NCBI GenBank assembly: GCA_002007465.1
Contig: LNAC01000032.1
Location: forward strand, 7,122,519 to 7,186,518
Length of the DNA stretch: 64,000 bases
Source: Ailurus styani
Lineage: Eukaryota > Chordata > Mammalia > Carnivora > Ailuridae
Direction of reading: 5' to 3'
Position 1 is the stretch's first letter; every line of letters starts with the position of its first letter. This document shows positions 63,815 to 64,000 of this stretch, in pieces. A model generated the notes under the pieces. It ran no database searches, had not been told where the DNA came from, and was given only the letters and a program-made list of their open reading frames with translations. A program made the translations under genes and the position numbers.

Positions 63815-64000
63815 GTCTGCTAGGGTTGTCATCACAAAATACNGTGGGTGGGTGGGGGCGTAAACAGCAGAAATTTATTTTCTTGCAGTCCTGGGGGCTG
63901 GAAGTCCAAGATCAAGGTGCTGTCAGGGTTGGCTTCTGGGGAGACTTCGCTTCCTGGATTGTAGACGTCTGCATGCTTGCTGGGTTTCCATATGGCCTTT
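63815..64000 (-). mobile_element. MaLR-type LTR (MLT1-like), antisense, cut by window end
   Basis: 'gtctgctagggttgtcatca', 'aacagcagaaatttattttc', 'ctggaagtccaagatcaagg' and 'tttccatatggccttt' match the reverse complement of MLT1 LTRs. An ambiguous base (N) lies at 63,843 beside a G-run. Confidence 0.82.

Overview
This is eukaryotic, mammalian genomic DNA. I see no intact protein-coding gene in it. About 45 copies of the carnivore tRNA-Lys-derived SINE family (CAN-SINE/SINEC) point to Carnivora. The youngest copies, with a 'gcctctgcc...ggctcaggtcatgatctcag' body and a (TAAA)n-poly(A) tail, resemble mustelid genomes such as mink, ferret or otter, but that narrower placement is inference from remembered sequence. 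No bacterial-style operons, CRISPR arrays or complete viral genomes are present. ORFs longer than 60 codons are mostly SINE, LINE or microsatellite translations.

Layout. 1-300 is the edge of a dense CpG island and may be a promoter or first exon. 400-10,900 holds MaLR (MLT1-type) LTR pieces, split MIRs, antisense L2, SINEs and several microsatellites; one of these contains a duplicated block flanking a single N. 10,960-11,560 is an L2 interrupted by a young SINE. 15,030-17,370 is an antisense L1 remnant carrying two SINEs, one of which sits at a deletion of roughly 1 kb. 20,452-20,784 is a full-length 7SK RNA retropseudogene, the clearest RNA-derived element. 21,699-22,199 is a solo LTR-like element. 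26,348-26,472 is a candidate exon with good splice signals. 28,741-28,858 and 43,033-43,127 contain groups of CTCF-like motifs. 44,299-53,516 is rich in L1: three 3' ends and one 5' half carrying ORF1 and the endonuclease. The last 20 kb contains antisense L2, many SINEs, a hAT/MER5-like element, an L2 split by a MIR, and an MLT1 LTR that runs off the end.

The window is best read as intronic or intergenic DNA downstream of, or beside, a CpG-island promoter. Its organisation is layered: ancient L2/MIR/hAT, then MaLR LTRs, then L1, then old and young CAN-SINEs. Target-site duplications (TSDs) let many insertions be ordered. I found no convincing evidence of an undescribed biological system. The most useful leads are the CTCF-like clusters, the candidate exon, the CpG-island edge, the 7SK copy and a probable assembly duplication.
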